This document shows positions 44,636 to 53,256 of a stretch of 64,000 nucleotides of DNA, piece after piece. Source of the stretch: Agaribacterium sp. ZY112 (GTDB lineage: Bacteria > Pseudomonadota > Gammaproteobacteria > Pseudomonadales > Cellvibrionaceae); contig NZ_CP166840.1 of the NCBI RefSeq assembly GCF_041346925.1, positions 620,001 to 684,000 of the forward strand, given 5' to 3'. The position numbers were made by a program, and so were the translations under genes. Below the pieces are notes generated by a model. That model searched no databases. It saw only the letters and a program-made list of their open reading frames with translations, and was not told the DNA's origin. Every line of letters begins with the position of its first letter. Position 1 is the first letter of the stretch.

Positions 44636-44909
44636 AGGGAAAGCTCTAGGCGTTGCTACAAATTACGCTGATTGTACTTAGCAGGGAGAGGAGAAAGCAA
44701 GTTTAAGCACAATGATATAGACCTCAAACAACACCGGTATGAGAAGAATCTACAGGGCCTCGATACTAGCATTTAACAATAGCTTAACTGCATATAGATG
44801 GGATTCCCTTCTTAACAGCCAGCATAAAATCATCCGAAATACAGCGCTTGTATTATGACCAACAAATGACCTGTGTATCACTTATGTTATGCAACTCTGT
44901 TAAGAGGGC

Positions 44910-46364
44910 TTAAAGCTTAGCTTGTTTTTGCTCTATCTTTTTCAATAAACCTATACGCTCATCAGCAGTAAAATCGCCCGTTTCAATTTTATTTATAAAA
45001 AATTGAAGTTGGTGCTCTGAAGCCGAGGCAATGATACCATTTAAGGCTTGTGCTCTAGGTACAGCAGAGGAGACACTTGTAGCAAGCTCAAAGGCTTGGT
45101 AAGCATCCTTACTGCTAAGTAAAAAAATTATTTCTGATGCTGCCCGATCATAAGTATCGCCCTGTAAACCAGAACCAAGCCATTCAAGCGCTGCGTCACT
45201 ATCTTGCTCATACCACTGTGTGGCGGTATACGCTGCCACTTCAGCCTGCAATTGAAGCGGGAAGTTGGTGATTTGTCGACTGATTAATTCAGGATTTTGA
45301 GCTGCAATAGAATCCACAATCGTCGTCAGTAATACTCCGCCCTGATCCCCTAGAAGTAAAACCTCAGGGTCTGAAATAAGAGTATTTAATAAAAGCTCTG
45401 GTGAAGAAAGCCCAGCTTCAGATAGCCTAAATAAACTCATCGCCCTCGTTTTTGCATCATCCGTCTCTTGAAGCATAAGAAAAGCATCATCCATTGATTC
45501 TCGGCTAATGCTTTCGATAAGCATCGGCGTTAATTGCTGCTTCATCTCATCATTATTTTGATCGGCCAATAGTTTGGCCGCTGCTCGAGGAGAATCACCT
45601 GCATAAGTTGAGATAATGCTTGTGATTAGAGACAGGCGGAACTGCTCTGTTAATATACTGGAATCCAGAGACTCCAACCAATTAAGTGCATCATCAATAT
45701 TTTGTTTAGCCCAACCATTGGCTAAAGCCAATAAAACCTCTTCTTGACTACCATGGTTGGTAATAAGATCCAAATTTTCTTCAGCCGTCTGTGGATTTTT
45801 ATCGGCAAGATAAAGCAAGGTATCGTATACAGAATCATTAAAGACATAATCAGGGACTAAGCCGTCTAGATCATGCAACCATGTAAATAGCGAATCAACA
45901 TCACTGTAGCGCCAAGCAATAAGCAAGCGATCAAACATGGTATTACGTAATTCACCAGAAGGGATTTGCACTAAGACTAAGGAAGCCTCACTAGGGTCTA
46001 CTGTTGCTAGCTCAGTAAATAATTCGGAAAGTAGAAGCTCCCCCATCGAACGGATGACACGCTCATATAGCTCTGGATGAACGATTTTTATATGATCAAA
46101 AGCAGACGTATAACTAAGTTCCCAGCCATCAAAATTCGATACTTCTTGAGCGCTACCACTTTGCAGTAGAGCATTAGTTAAAGCTAGATTTTGCTTACTT
46201 TTTCTAGCGTTACGAGCCTCGCCTTGATACTTTGCACCCGCGCTTTTGCTTGTAACTAAAGGCGTAACCCCCTCTGGATAGGAACTTAGATGACGTACAA
46301 CCCCATAACAGCTCAAGACGCCAAATAAATAAGAAAATAACAAAATCGCTGTTATTTTAAGCAT
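44910..46364 (-). CDS. Membrane-anchored helical-repeat protein
   Basis: A 484-residue protein with one N-terminal helix (LKITAILLFSYLFGVLSCYGVV) and the rest probably periplasmic. It carries several copies of a loose motif of the form D-x-x-x-A-x-x-WL-x-x-L: DVDSLFTWLHDLDG, NIDDALNWLESLDS, SMDDAFLMLQETDD and DSDAALEWLGSGLQGD, spaced about 70-130 residues apart, as in alpha-solenoid proteins. It is acidic and Leu/Ala-rich. Function unknown. Downstream of the small secreted protein gene on the same strand (54 bases). Confidence 0.62.
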   Translation of the reverse strand: MLKITAILLFSYLFGVLSCYGVVRHLSSYPEGVTPLVTSKSAGAKYQGEARNARKSKQNLALTNALLQSGSAQEVSNFDGWELSYTSAFDHIKIVHPELYERVIRSMGELLLSELFTELATVDPSEASLVLVQIPSGELRNTMFDRLLIAWRYSDVDSLFTWLHDLDGLVPDYVFNDSVYDTLLYLADKNPQTAEENLDLITNHGSQEEVLLALANGWAKQNIDDALNWLESLDSSILTEQFRLSLITSIISTYAGDSPRAAAKLLADQNNDEMKQQLTPMLIESISRESMDDAFLMLQETDDAKTRAMSLFRLSEAGLSSPELLLNTLISDPEVLLLGDQGGVLLTTIVDSIAAQNPELISRQITNFPLQLQAEVAAYTATQWYEQDSDAALEWLGSGLQGDTYDRAASEIIFLLSSKDAYQAFELATSVSSAVPRAQALNGIIASASEHQLQFFINKIETGDFTADERIGLLKKIEQKQAKL

Positions 46365-46418
46365 CTAAAAAACCCATAAAAACTGTCGTAAAGCGAATCT
46401 ATCAATCATGCTAAAAAA

Positions 46419-46985
46419 TTATAGCGCTATTACAGTGCTATAAATTGGTACGGCATTTTCATCAAGAAACTCTAATAACAACTTTTTATCTGAGTATTTT
46501 TCATCATCGCCAATATGCGTTCCACCTGATTCCGTACTCACTACATACGACTCACCAAACTCAACCTGAAACTGATGAGATGGATTAAACTCAGCTATGG
46601 TTTCTTTATTATAGAAATCGCCAAAAAATAATGCACCTGCAACAGTAAAATGTGCATTACCTTCTTCATCATATGCACTTTCCGAGTCAGCACCATTCTC
46701 ATCTTGCTGGTAATGAGCGTTAAAATACACAGATGTGGATAAAGGCTCATCATCCCCGATATATACCGCACGAAGATAGCTAAACTCAAAATCAATCATA
46801 CTTGTATTTTTAATACTAAGAAGCGTCTCAATATCTTTAACATTAATAGTTGGAGGAGAATCGATTATGTTTTTTTCTAACAGAGACACCTCAACACCCA
46901 AATCAGATGGACTCGCATTTGTAAAAAAAGAAAAAAACACATATAGAAATAAAAGACAGGAAACTGACTTACAACTATTTTTCAT
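46419..46985 (-). CDS. Secreted protein of unknown function
   Basis: About 188 residues with a signal peptide (SCLLFLYVFFSFFTNASP). The mature part is beta-rich and acidic: DLGVEVSLLEKNIIDSPPTINVKDIETLLSIKNTSMIDFEFSYLRAVYIGDDEPLS, ending VPIYSTVIAL, which suggests an immunoglobulin-like fold. ATG 46985 is 9 nt from AGGTGG; a second ATG at 46991 is too close to it. It stands 83 bases downstream of the GH16 gene on the same strand and may share its transcript. Confidence 0.55.
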   Translation of the reverse strand: MKNSCKSVSCLLFLYVFFSFFTNASPSDLGVEVSLLEKNIIDSPPTINVKDIETLLSIKNTSMIDFEFSYLRAVYIGDDEPLSTSVYFNAHYQQDENGADSESAYDEEGNAHFTVAGALFFGDFYNKETIAEFNPSHQFQVEFGESYVVSTESGGTHIGDDEKYSDKKLLLEFLDENAVPIYSTVIAL

Positions 46986-47067
46986 AGACATTATCCACCT
47001 AAAAAAGACATGAGATAAAGTGCAAACCACACACTGATTTGCACTACGACTAAGTATTAAGTAGCAA

Positions 47068-47844
47068 TTACTTACGCCAGCTTCTTACCCAGTCAACATA
47101 CATAGATTCTCCAGACTCATCCGGTAGCATTTGCCCAAACACCCCAAGAGACAACCGAAGGCGCTGCTGCTTTCTCATCCAGTTATGATTAATTGTCCAA
47201 CGAGGATAATTATTAAAATAGAATCTAACTTTGTCTTTATCCCACTCAGAACCATAAATATGAAAGCCTTCGTCGATTTTAACACCGAGTGGTATACCAG
47301 TATCTGTACCCCAAGATTGACGCTCATCAATTTCTTTGGATTGATGACGGTGTAAATGTACGCGGAAGTGATTACCCCACATCGCGCCAGTTCCTCGACT
47401 CTCCTGAATATCTAGCTCATGAGAATAAGTATTACCTACCCCGATGTCCCATAACCAAAAAGCAGAGTTTAAACTGCCAGGAGCAGATTTCATGCGTGCT
47501 TCAAAGTAGCCATAACGAACTTTTGTTCTTGAAGTGATAATACCAGAGGTATATGGCTTACCATTATTTTCTTCTAAGTAAGAAGATATTTTTAAATACT
47601 TACCTTCTACTTCATCAATATTTTTAGCTCTTGGAGTGAAATTCCATAGCTTCGCTCCAGGCCATGCATAATTATTAGATGTAAATCCATTTTTATGCCA
47701 TTTACCTGTAGCAATTCTATTATCATTAAATTCATCACTCATTCCTGGGATTTCTTTCCACCCACTCCCAGGAGGCGCTGCAAAAGCAGCACTTGCGAGC
47801 AGGATTGACCCTGCGGTCACTGCGAACATATTACGAAGATTCAT
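47068..47844 (-). CDS. Secreted GH16 agarase-like glycoside hydrolase
   Basis: About 258 residues. The signal peptide is MFAVTAGSILLASAAFA, then a single GH16 jelly roll without extra carbohydrate-binding modules. Landmarks are WKEIPGMSDEFND, KWHKNGFTSNN, SGIITSRTKVRYGYFEARMKSA, SAFWLWDIG, and the catalytic motif HELDIQES (ExDxxE, nucleophile and acid/base Glu). The set resembles beta-agarases and related GH16 galactanases; exact specificity (agar, porphyran, carrageenan) cannot be told. ATG 47844 with AGGTGA 6 nt upstream is chosen over an ATG three codons earlier. With the GH50 enzyme it suggests agar degradation: endo-cleavage outside, further cleavage at the outer membrane. Confidence 0.88.
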   Translation of the reverse strand: MNLRNMFAVTAGSILLASAAFAAPPGSGWKEIPGMSDEFNDNRIATGKWHKNGFTSNNYAWPGAKLWNFTPRAKNIDEVEGKYLKISSYLEENNGKPYTSGIITSRTKVRYGYFEARMKSAPGSLNSAFWLWDIGVGNTYSHELDIQESRGTGAMWGNHFRVHLHRHQSKEIDERQSWGTDTGIPLGVKIDEGFHIYGSEWDKDKVRFYFNNYPRWTINHNWMRKQQRLRLSLGVFGQMLPDESGESMYVDWVRSWRK

Positions 47845-47880
47845 TATTATCACCTAAATATAAGTTATTATTGGCCTGCC

Positions 47881-47902
47881 AAGGTGTCCGACCGGACGCC
47901 TT
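47881..47902. promoter_or_regulatory. GTCCG/CGGAC palindrome just upstream of GH16
   Basis: AAGGTGTCCG (47881-47890), AC, CGGACGCCTT (47893-47902): 10-bp arms with one mismatch. It starts 37 bases before the GH16 start codon, a good place for an operator. The binding protein is unknown. Confidence 0.5.
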
Positions 47903-48254
47903 TATTGCATTCAAAGTTACACTTCCTCACCAACACAAAAAACACTGCACTAGGATGAAAACAACGTCAAAGAACCATGTCTCACAATCGCCCCAAGAAT
48001 AAACACATAAAAATGAGAAAATCCTATAAAACAAGATAATAAATTTCTATCAACCCAGATAGAGAAATTTAACAGAACACACGCCGTCATTAGGTTTCAA
48101 AAAATCAAACCGCTAAAAAACATCGCCATACCATCAATTAAAACCACAAAAAAAGCCTTCCAAAAACAATAAGAAACAACAATTTTATTACCAAAAATTA
48201 TAGAGAAACCATCACAGCAACAAAAAAAATCGCCACTTAATAAGATATTAAAAG

Positions 48255-48291
48255 CCATAAATGTCCGCCCCATAAATACGGACATTTATGG
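48255..48291. promoter_or_regulatory. Perfect 13-bp inverted repeat
   Basis: CCATAAATGTCCG (48255-48267), 11-nt spacer CCCCATAAATA, CGGACATTTATGG (48279-48291). The inner GTCCG/CGGAC core recalls the palindrome at 47881. The spacer holds another CCATAAAT copy. It may be an operator, or a hairpin in a leader. Confidence 0.5.
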
Positions 48292-48516
48292 ACGACCACC
48301 ATAAAAACAGTGATCTAAACAAATACAAACATCATATTGATTTAAATTAACTACCGATAAAATCACACAAAAACCAAACCACCATTAAATCAATAACGCC
48401 TTAGGTGCACCTCAGATTGATTACGTCATTTATATTCATTGGCTTTTAAACTATGGCATGAAACACCTGTGTATTATATTTTCATCATGTAGTCGCCATT
48501 CTTTCGCAGGCTTATA

Positions 48517-48548
48517 TCGACGTAAGTTACACCAACAAGCTACGTCGA
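48517..48548. repeat. Inverted repeat TCGACGTA/TACGTCGA
   Basis: TCGACGTA (48517-48524) and TACGTCGA (48541-48548) are perfect 8-bp arms separated by 16 nt. It may form a hairpin; no T run follows on either strand. Confidence 0.35.
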
Positions 48549-48775
48549 CGCTCTTGACCTGCCCCTTTACTTATTACTTTTTTGATAAAGGCTTACGTTA
48601 GAGAAAGGTATAAGTCGCAATCAGCATCAGTGTTAAAAGATATATAGCGCCTCCTTGATTGTGTAGCTCCGGTTAAGCACTTGGCTTCAGCGGTCAACTG
48701 TTGCTTGTTCTGTGTAGGTAATATAAACCCATAGGCCAACTGACTGGCCACTCAAGATGCTCAACGAGGTGCAAG

Positions 48776-49267
48776 ATGCAAATCCACTCAGCCAATAGCC
48801 AATACTACCCAACTGAACTGGTTCAACATATCGGTGAACTTGCCCAAAAGAATGTCGTGCCAGCACAAGAAGCACCAAGCTTGGTTACCCCTGAAGACGT
48901 CAACACACAAGCTGACTTAATCAGCGACAAGATAAACACAGCCAAAGAAGCTCAAACTGAAGCGCTGAGTAAGCGTAACAATGCCGCCATGGCTATATAC
49001 GAGCAACAGCATCAACAGACAATGACAGAGATCTACGCTCAGGTTTATAGTGGCCAAAGCATTGATAGCAGTGACGGTGTCGACCTAGAGACTGCTGCTG
49101 ATTTTTACCAAAACAGACATCAGAGCCAACTGGCGAACAGCCTTATCAATCGAGAAACTCAGGAGCGCAACCTAGCTGAACACATGCGTGAGAGCTTAGA
49201 AGAGCGGCATAGCCCATCTATTCAACCGGTTGAAAACCTAGGTGGGCAAATAGATATTCGTGTGTAG
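48776..49267 (+). CDS. Hypothetical helical protein
   Basis: A 163-residue soluble protein, Gln/Ala/Glu-rich and probably helical: ADLISDKINTAKEAQTEALSKRNNAAMAIYEQQHQQTMTEIYAQVYSG followed by DLETAADFYQNRHQSQLANSLINRETQERNLAEHMRESLEERH. No signal peptide or membrane helix. GAGGTG is a good ribosome site. The composition fits a coiled-coil or flagellar/adhesion accessory protein but no family was recognised. Confidence 0.55.
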   Translation: MQIHSANSQYYPTELVQHIGELAQKNVVPAQEAPSLVTPEDVNTQADLISDKINTAKEAQTEALSKRNNAAMAIYEQQHQQTMTEIYAQVYSGQSIDSSDGVDLETAADFYQNRHQSQLANSLINRETQERNLAEHMRESLEERHSPSIQPVENLGGQIDIRV

Positions 49268-49313
49268 CTTAACCCTTGGTTAGCATCCCCTAACATGAGC
49301 AACACAAAAAGCT

Positions 49314-49322
49314 TGTTATAAT
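49314..49322 (+). promoter_or_regulatory. Extended -10 promoter element
   Basis: TGTTATAAT, an extended -10 box (TGnTATAAT), 38 bases before the start of the Yellow/MRJP-like gene. No clear -35 is seen, as usual for this type. Confidence 0.6.
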
Positions 49323-49360
49323 CCTAAGCCCGCCATTAGTCACTCACACAAAGGCTTAAT

Positions 49361-50458
49361 ATGATTCGCTTTCTCACTCGCTCAAGCAGCCAAGCTAGCA
49401 TTGCACTCATCTGTGTCTTACAGATCGTATTCATGTCTACATTACATGCCCAAGCTAATAAAGGTCTGGAGGTCTTCAGAGAGCTACCAAGTGACATACC
49501 TCCTGCAAACATCGCCGTAAGTGAAGACGGGCGCATTTTTATGAGTACTCACTTAGCTTGGGGCTCACCCCATAAAATAGTCGAAGTACTCAAAGATGGC
49601 AGCTACACGCCTTACCCAAAAGCCGAGTTTTTTCCACCACTCAACGGCGTATTAGGCGCCATTGTTGACCGCAAAAATATCTTTTGGTTTTTGGATACCA
49701 TTTGGGGTAAAGATGCTATGGGCCGTGTTATCGGCTGGGACATCGAAAAAGATGAGCTCTATAAAATCTTCTACATTGCTCGCCCAATCGTCAACGATGC
49801 CTATATTTTAAATGATATGGCGGTAGATCGTGACAACAACGCTATATATATATCAGAAACCGCTGCAAGTGACACATCCGCTCTACTCGTGGTTGATATC
49901 GACACGGGACTTGTACGACGTGTGCTCAGTGGCTCCTTTGCCACCGTAGCCGAAGACAAGCCTTTAGTCGTTCAAGGCCAAGTAGTGAAAATGCAAGGTA
50001 AAGAGGCGCGTGTAGGTGTTAACCCTATCACCATCGATGTAAACAATGAATGGGTCTATTTTGCCCCCATGAGTGGCCACACACTTTATCGAATAAAAAC
50101 CAAAGACCTGAACAATACAGAGCTTAGCGACAAAGCTTTAACAGCTCGTGTCGAACGCTACGCAGAAAAACCTATGGGTGACGGCATCACCATTGATGCC
50201 GAAAACAACATTTATGTTTCAGATCTTGAAAACAGTGCAATTGGCGTGATCAAAGCGGATAAGAGCTATGAAACACTCTATCAGGATGACACATTACTTA
50301 GCTGGACCGAAGGCTTTGCAACAGCCGGCCAACAAGGCATCTACGCAACCAGTAACAAGTTGCACCTATCACCTGCTTTTTTAAATAAAGAAACGACAGC
50401 CCGACAGTTTTACATCCTTAAATTCGACTCGCTCGGCAAGGCAAGCTTAGGTCGATAA
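49361..50458 (+). CDS. Secreted Yellow/major royal jelly protein-like beta-propeller
   Basis: A 365-residue protein with an N-terminal signal (ASIALICVLQIVFMSTLHAQA). The six-blade propeller of the MRJP/Yellow type shows in IAVSEDGRIFMSTHLAWGSP, LNGVLGAIVDRKNIFWFLDTIWG, RPIVNDAYILNDMAVDRDNNAIYISETAASDTSALLVVDIDTG, VYFAPMSGHTLYRIKT and DGITIDAENNIYVSDLENSAIGVI. Bacterial members are annotated as L-dopachrome tautomerase-related but their activity is unproven. Probably periplasmic. A hairpin follows. Confidence 0.8.
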   Translation: MIRFLTRSSSQASIALICVLQIVFMSTLHAQANKGLEVFRELPSDIPPANIAVSEDGRIFMSTHLAWGSPHKIVEVLKDGSYTPYPKAEFFPPLNGVLGAIVDRKNIFWFLDTIWGKDAMGRVIGWDIEKDELYKIFYIARPIVNDAYILNDMAVDRDNNAIYISETAASDTSALLVVDIDTGLVRRVLSGSFATVAEDKPLVVQGQVVKMQGKEARVGVNPITIDVNNEWVYFAPMSGHTLYRIKTKDLNNTELSDKALTARVERYAEKPMGDGITIDAENNIYVSDLENSAIGVIKADKSYETLYQDDTLLSWTEGFATAGQQGIYATSNKLHLSPAFLNKETTARQFYILKFDSLGKASLGR

Positions 50459-50840
50459 CTAATTAGGGAATAAATCATACGGCGCCAATAACGCATTCAA
50501 ACACTACCAAAAGGCTCAATAAGTATAGCGGCATAACTATTGAGCCTACATACCGCCCACTGTAATCCTATGTAGACTCCATGGTGAGACAGGGTTTGAG
50601 CTCTTAACCTAGGGCTTTCTAGTAAAACTCCATTATTTACTAAAAATAAAGAAATTCATTAAAATGGCCACGATTTTAACCACAGCTTGAATAAAAATAG
50701 ACATTTGAAATCAATAAGGGGAAACCTCAAGTAGCCAGAAACGACTATGTGGATTTAAGAGCTTCAGCAATCCAGAAGAAACACAAGGAAATAGATGAAC
50801 TCCCCCCGTCTCCCTCCTAATTAAGCAACCACATTAAACC
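50459..50840. other. Intergenic region between convergent genes
   Basis: About 380 bases with no coding frame of note. It contains the hairpin at 50512-50547. The rest shows nothing structured. Confidence 0.45.
50512..50547. terminator. Hairpin between the propeller and NADPH oxidase genes
   Basis: AGGCTCAATA (50512-50521) and TATTGAGCCT (50538-50547) are perfect 10-bp arms. On the minus strand TTTT follows, on the plus strand no T run. Possibly bidirectional. Confidence 0.5.
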
Positions 50841-52799
50841 CTACTCAAATTTCTCTTCCTTGTAATAAAAACCTTGCTTAAGCGCAGAAAGTCTCACCGA
50901 TTTCCCTAGAGCTTTGGGGCCACAAAAATACACATCCACCTTAGCATTAGGGTGTTCTCTTGCAGCCTCACTAAATACACTATCCCAATTTGGCCGACCT
51001 GCGGATGTGCGAGCACATAAACCCGTTAGGGGGTCAAAACGCATCGTATACCAAAATACATCAAAGGCTATTTGCATAACAATGTTCGATAGAGATCGTG
51101 TCAAACTTGTCAGATGTATATGAAGTTTAAAATTTCGATCACCTAACTGCTTATCAGCTTGCTGCAATAAATCAATAAACCAGCTATACGACTTCTGCGA
51201 TCGATTTAACCAATGAAAATGAATAACCTGCTGTTGTGCATTTATATTATCCTCCTGCTCCTGCCTTTGCTTTAACAGGATGCTCTGTAATGTGGATGCA
51301 AAGGGTGTTATACCAATCCCACCAGCGACTAAAATTGCGACGCGAGAACGATATACACTGCTTGTAGGCGCACTATAGGGCCCATCAATGTAAGCACAAT
51401 GATTCGCAGACGTAGAAGCCGACTTATTGGATAGGTTGTTTAACGCGCAAGTCCAATTACCATTTACACGCACATGCAAGTCCAACGAACCAGATTGCGG
51501 GGCAGCACTAATAGTAAAGGGGTGCCACTGTGTTTTTGATAACGCGGGAATTTTTAGCTTGACATAGTCCCCAGGGTAAAACTGCGGTAGATGGTGCTCT
51601 TTAAAGCGCACCAGAGTCACCTGGTCCGACATTGATTTAAGCTCACTTATATTTAGCTCTTTTCTCCTTCGCCACAATCGCATACACAAATCTGAACCAA
51701 ATACTAAGGCAAATGGCGCTAACCACTGCCAAAAAGATGGGCCATGAATCAGCATAGCGATAAGAAAAGGGATATATAGTTGATGAATACTTAAAAAACG
51801 CTCGTAATTGTAATTTCGACGCTGGCTAAAATACCCCATAGCGACCAGTATAATTACTGCAAGTAAACCAGTTACCCCCACCAAAGTGCAAAATAATATC
51901 CACGGAATATTTTGTGCCGTTAAAATATAATTATTAAAATGCGCTGTAATATGCACTATAGAAAATAGCACTATTGCGCCAACGATGCCTTTATGAATAC
52001 CAACAAGATTATCGAGCGGCAATATCTTAGATAAACGTGTGTGTCTCAGCTTGCCGAGCAAGGTTTTACTCATTGGCAGTAGAACCAATGCACAATTAAA
52101 ATTTAAACACGCCCCCCCACCACGAGCTATTTGCACAGATAAGCTTGCGCCTTGCTCTGCATAGCTATACATAGAAAATACAAAGAGGAAAATATTAGCC
52201 ATTAAGTAGAAGATAAACCAAACACTACTCGCCATCTTATTCTTAAAAGACCAAAAGCTGTGAGCAATGCGGTTTTTTATTGTACGCTGACTAGAGTTAT
52301 TCGAATCCGTGCCCAGTAGGCCGTTGATAAAATCATCGAACTGGTAATCAATGTCAGGAACTAGCGCTAATAGCTTTACGAAATCATCGCCACTCAGGCG
52401 GTCACCGCTTGGAAGGTCCGCCATTTTGAAAATACATGTTTGTAGAGCATCCAGCTGCCGATCTGAAACAATTAGGCTCTGATCAGATATGCATGCTGAT
52501 ATCAACTTACCCAACTCTTGCTTACTGACATAGCCGTCATTATCTTCATCGCAGAGCGACATAATAAAATCTAATCGACTACGAATATCCCTACTAGATA
52601 GTATATGAATAAATCGATCAAACTCATCTCTGTCGATATAACCTGAATTATCTTTGTCAATTAAATCAAATATCCTTCCCGCTAAGTATTTGTCTTTTAT
52701 ATTTAACGCCGATTTGAGCTTTTCTTGATCAATTAACTCTTCTCTCCCAGCAATTCTATCGAAGGGCTGCTGGCGTGTCGTTAGTAAAAACCCAAGCAT
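50841..52799 (-). CDS. EF-hand NADPH oxidase (NOX5-like architecture)
   Basis: About 652 residues from ATG 52799 (a GTG at 52850 would add 17). Two canonical EF-hands, DKDNSGYIDRDE and DEDNDGYVSKQE, occupy the first 120 residues, with a degenerate third near 145-160. A six-helix ferric-reductase core follows, with haem His pairs at H-x13-H (IHKGIVGAIVLFSIVH) and H-x12-H (HQLYIPFLIAMLIH). FAD motif WHPFTISAAP and NADPH motifs VAGGIGITPFAS and YFCGPKALGKS complete the dehydrogenase. The order EF-hands, membrane core, dehydrogenase is that of calcium-activated NOX5. It should move electrons from NADPH across the membrane to oxygen or ferric iron. Confidence 0.88.
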   Translation of the reverse strand: MLGFLLTTRQQPFDRIAGREELIDQEKLKSALNIKDKYLAGRIFDLIDKDNSGYIDRDEFDRFIHILSSRDIRSRLDFIMSLCDEDNDGYVSKQELGKLISACISDQSLIVSDRQLDALQTCIFKMADLPSGDRLSGDDFVKLLALVPDIDYQFDDFINGLLGTDSNNSSQRTIKNRIAHSFWSFKNKMASSVWFIFYLMANIFLFVFSMYSYAEQGASLSVQIARGGGACLNFNCALVLLPMSKTLLGKLRHTRLSKILPLDNLVGIHKGIVGAIVLFSIVHITAHFNNYILTAQNIPWILFCTLVGVTGLLAVIILVAMGYFSQRRNYNYERFLSIHQLYIPFLIAMLIHGPSFWQWLAPFALVFGSDLCMRLWRRRKELNISELKSMSDQVTLVRFKEHHLPQFYPGDYVKLKIPALSKTQWHPFTISAAPQSGSLDLHVRVNGNWTCALNNLSNKSASTSANHCAYIDGPYSAPTSSVYRSRVAILVAGGIGITPFASTLQSILLKQRQEQEDNINAQQQVIHFHWLNRSQKSYSWFIDLLQQADKQLGDRNFKLHIHLTSLTRSLSNIVMQIAFDVFWYTMRFDPLTGLCARTSAGRPNWDSVFSEAAREHPNAKVDVYFCGPKALGKSVRLSALKQGFYYKEEKFE

Positions 52800-53039
52800 A
52801 ATTCCCACACGTAATTCATATTCACCGCTTTCCAAATAGGGAAAACCCACCTTTGGATGGAAATGTGAATAGTGACACTCAACGGTGTAAATAAATGCAT
52901 TTTTTTTCGAGTTCTACTTAGAATGAGACAGCGTAGGCAGGCAAAGGGCAACCTAGCTCACAAAAAGCGCCTCAATGAAACTAAAGGGCCAAAACAGACA
53001 TAAACCGGACAAAAAAGGAACACTGGACAAAGAAGAGGC

Positions 53040-53105
53040 ATCGGACAGCACCAATGGACACCTGAACAAGGAATCGGACAATACAATCAATACAATGGAC
53101 ACCTG
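53040..53105 (+). repeat. Two imperfect direct-repeat units with GGACA motifs
   Basis: Unit 1 is ATCGGACA (53040-53047), 4 nt, CAATGGACACCTG (53052-53064). Unit 2 is ATCGGACA (53073-53080), 12 nt, CAATGGACACCTG (53093-53105). Six GGACA motifs occur between 53007 and 53101, and AGGTGTCC at 53160-53167 is an inverted copy of GGACACCT. Confidence 0.7.
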
Positions 53106-53221
53106 CTTTGTTATACAGACAACAGATTACGCCAGTTTCAATGTGAAAGTGACTAAGGTAGGTGTCCCTTTTATGCCCCCTATTCAGAACATCTTAGTGT
53201 CATACAACACTGCAAGGCCTT

Positions 53222-53253
53222 GATCATACAAGCGATCTGGGATTTGTATGATC
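53222..53253. terminator. Hairpin beyond the DUF2306 gene
   Basis: GATCATACAA (53222-53231) and TTGTATGATC (53244-53253) form a perfect 10-bp stem with a 12-nt loop, 3 bases past the stop of the minus-strand gene. No T run follows. Confidence 0.45.
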
Positions 53254-53256
53254 CGC

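Larger units (their letters stand above)
47845..48775. other. Long AT-rich region upstream of the GH16 gene
   Basis: About 930 bases with no supported gene. The plus strand is unusually A-rich and G-poor from about 47940 to 48250, meaning a U-rich transcript on the minus strand. It holds three inverted repeats listed separately. Minus-strand frames here (for example 48097-48285) look non-coding. The right part (48600-48775) leads into the gene at 48776, with a GAGGTG ribosome site. Confidence 0.5.
52800..53256. other. Region upstream of the NADPH oxidase gene
   Basis: About 455 bases. An 82-codon plus-strand frame (52975-53223) is probably not a gene, being built on short repeats of GGACA. 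The repeats and the 53222 hairpin are listed separately. Confidence 0.45.

Noticed and set aside
52975-53223. 82-codon plus-strand frame between the NADPH oxidase and DUF2306 genes
   Set aside because: It is built on short GGACA repeats, has no clear ribosome site, and its residue pattern (Lys/Asp/Asn repeats) reflects the DNA repeats.
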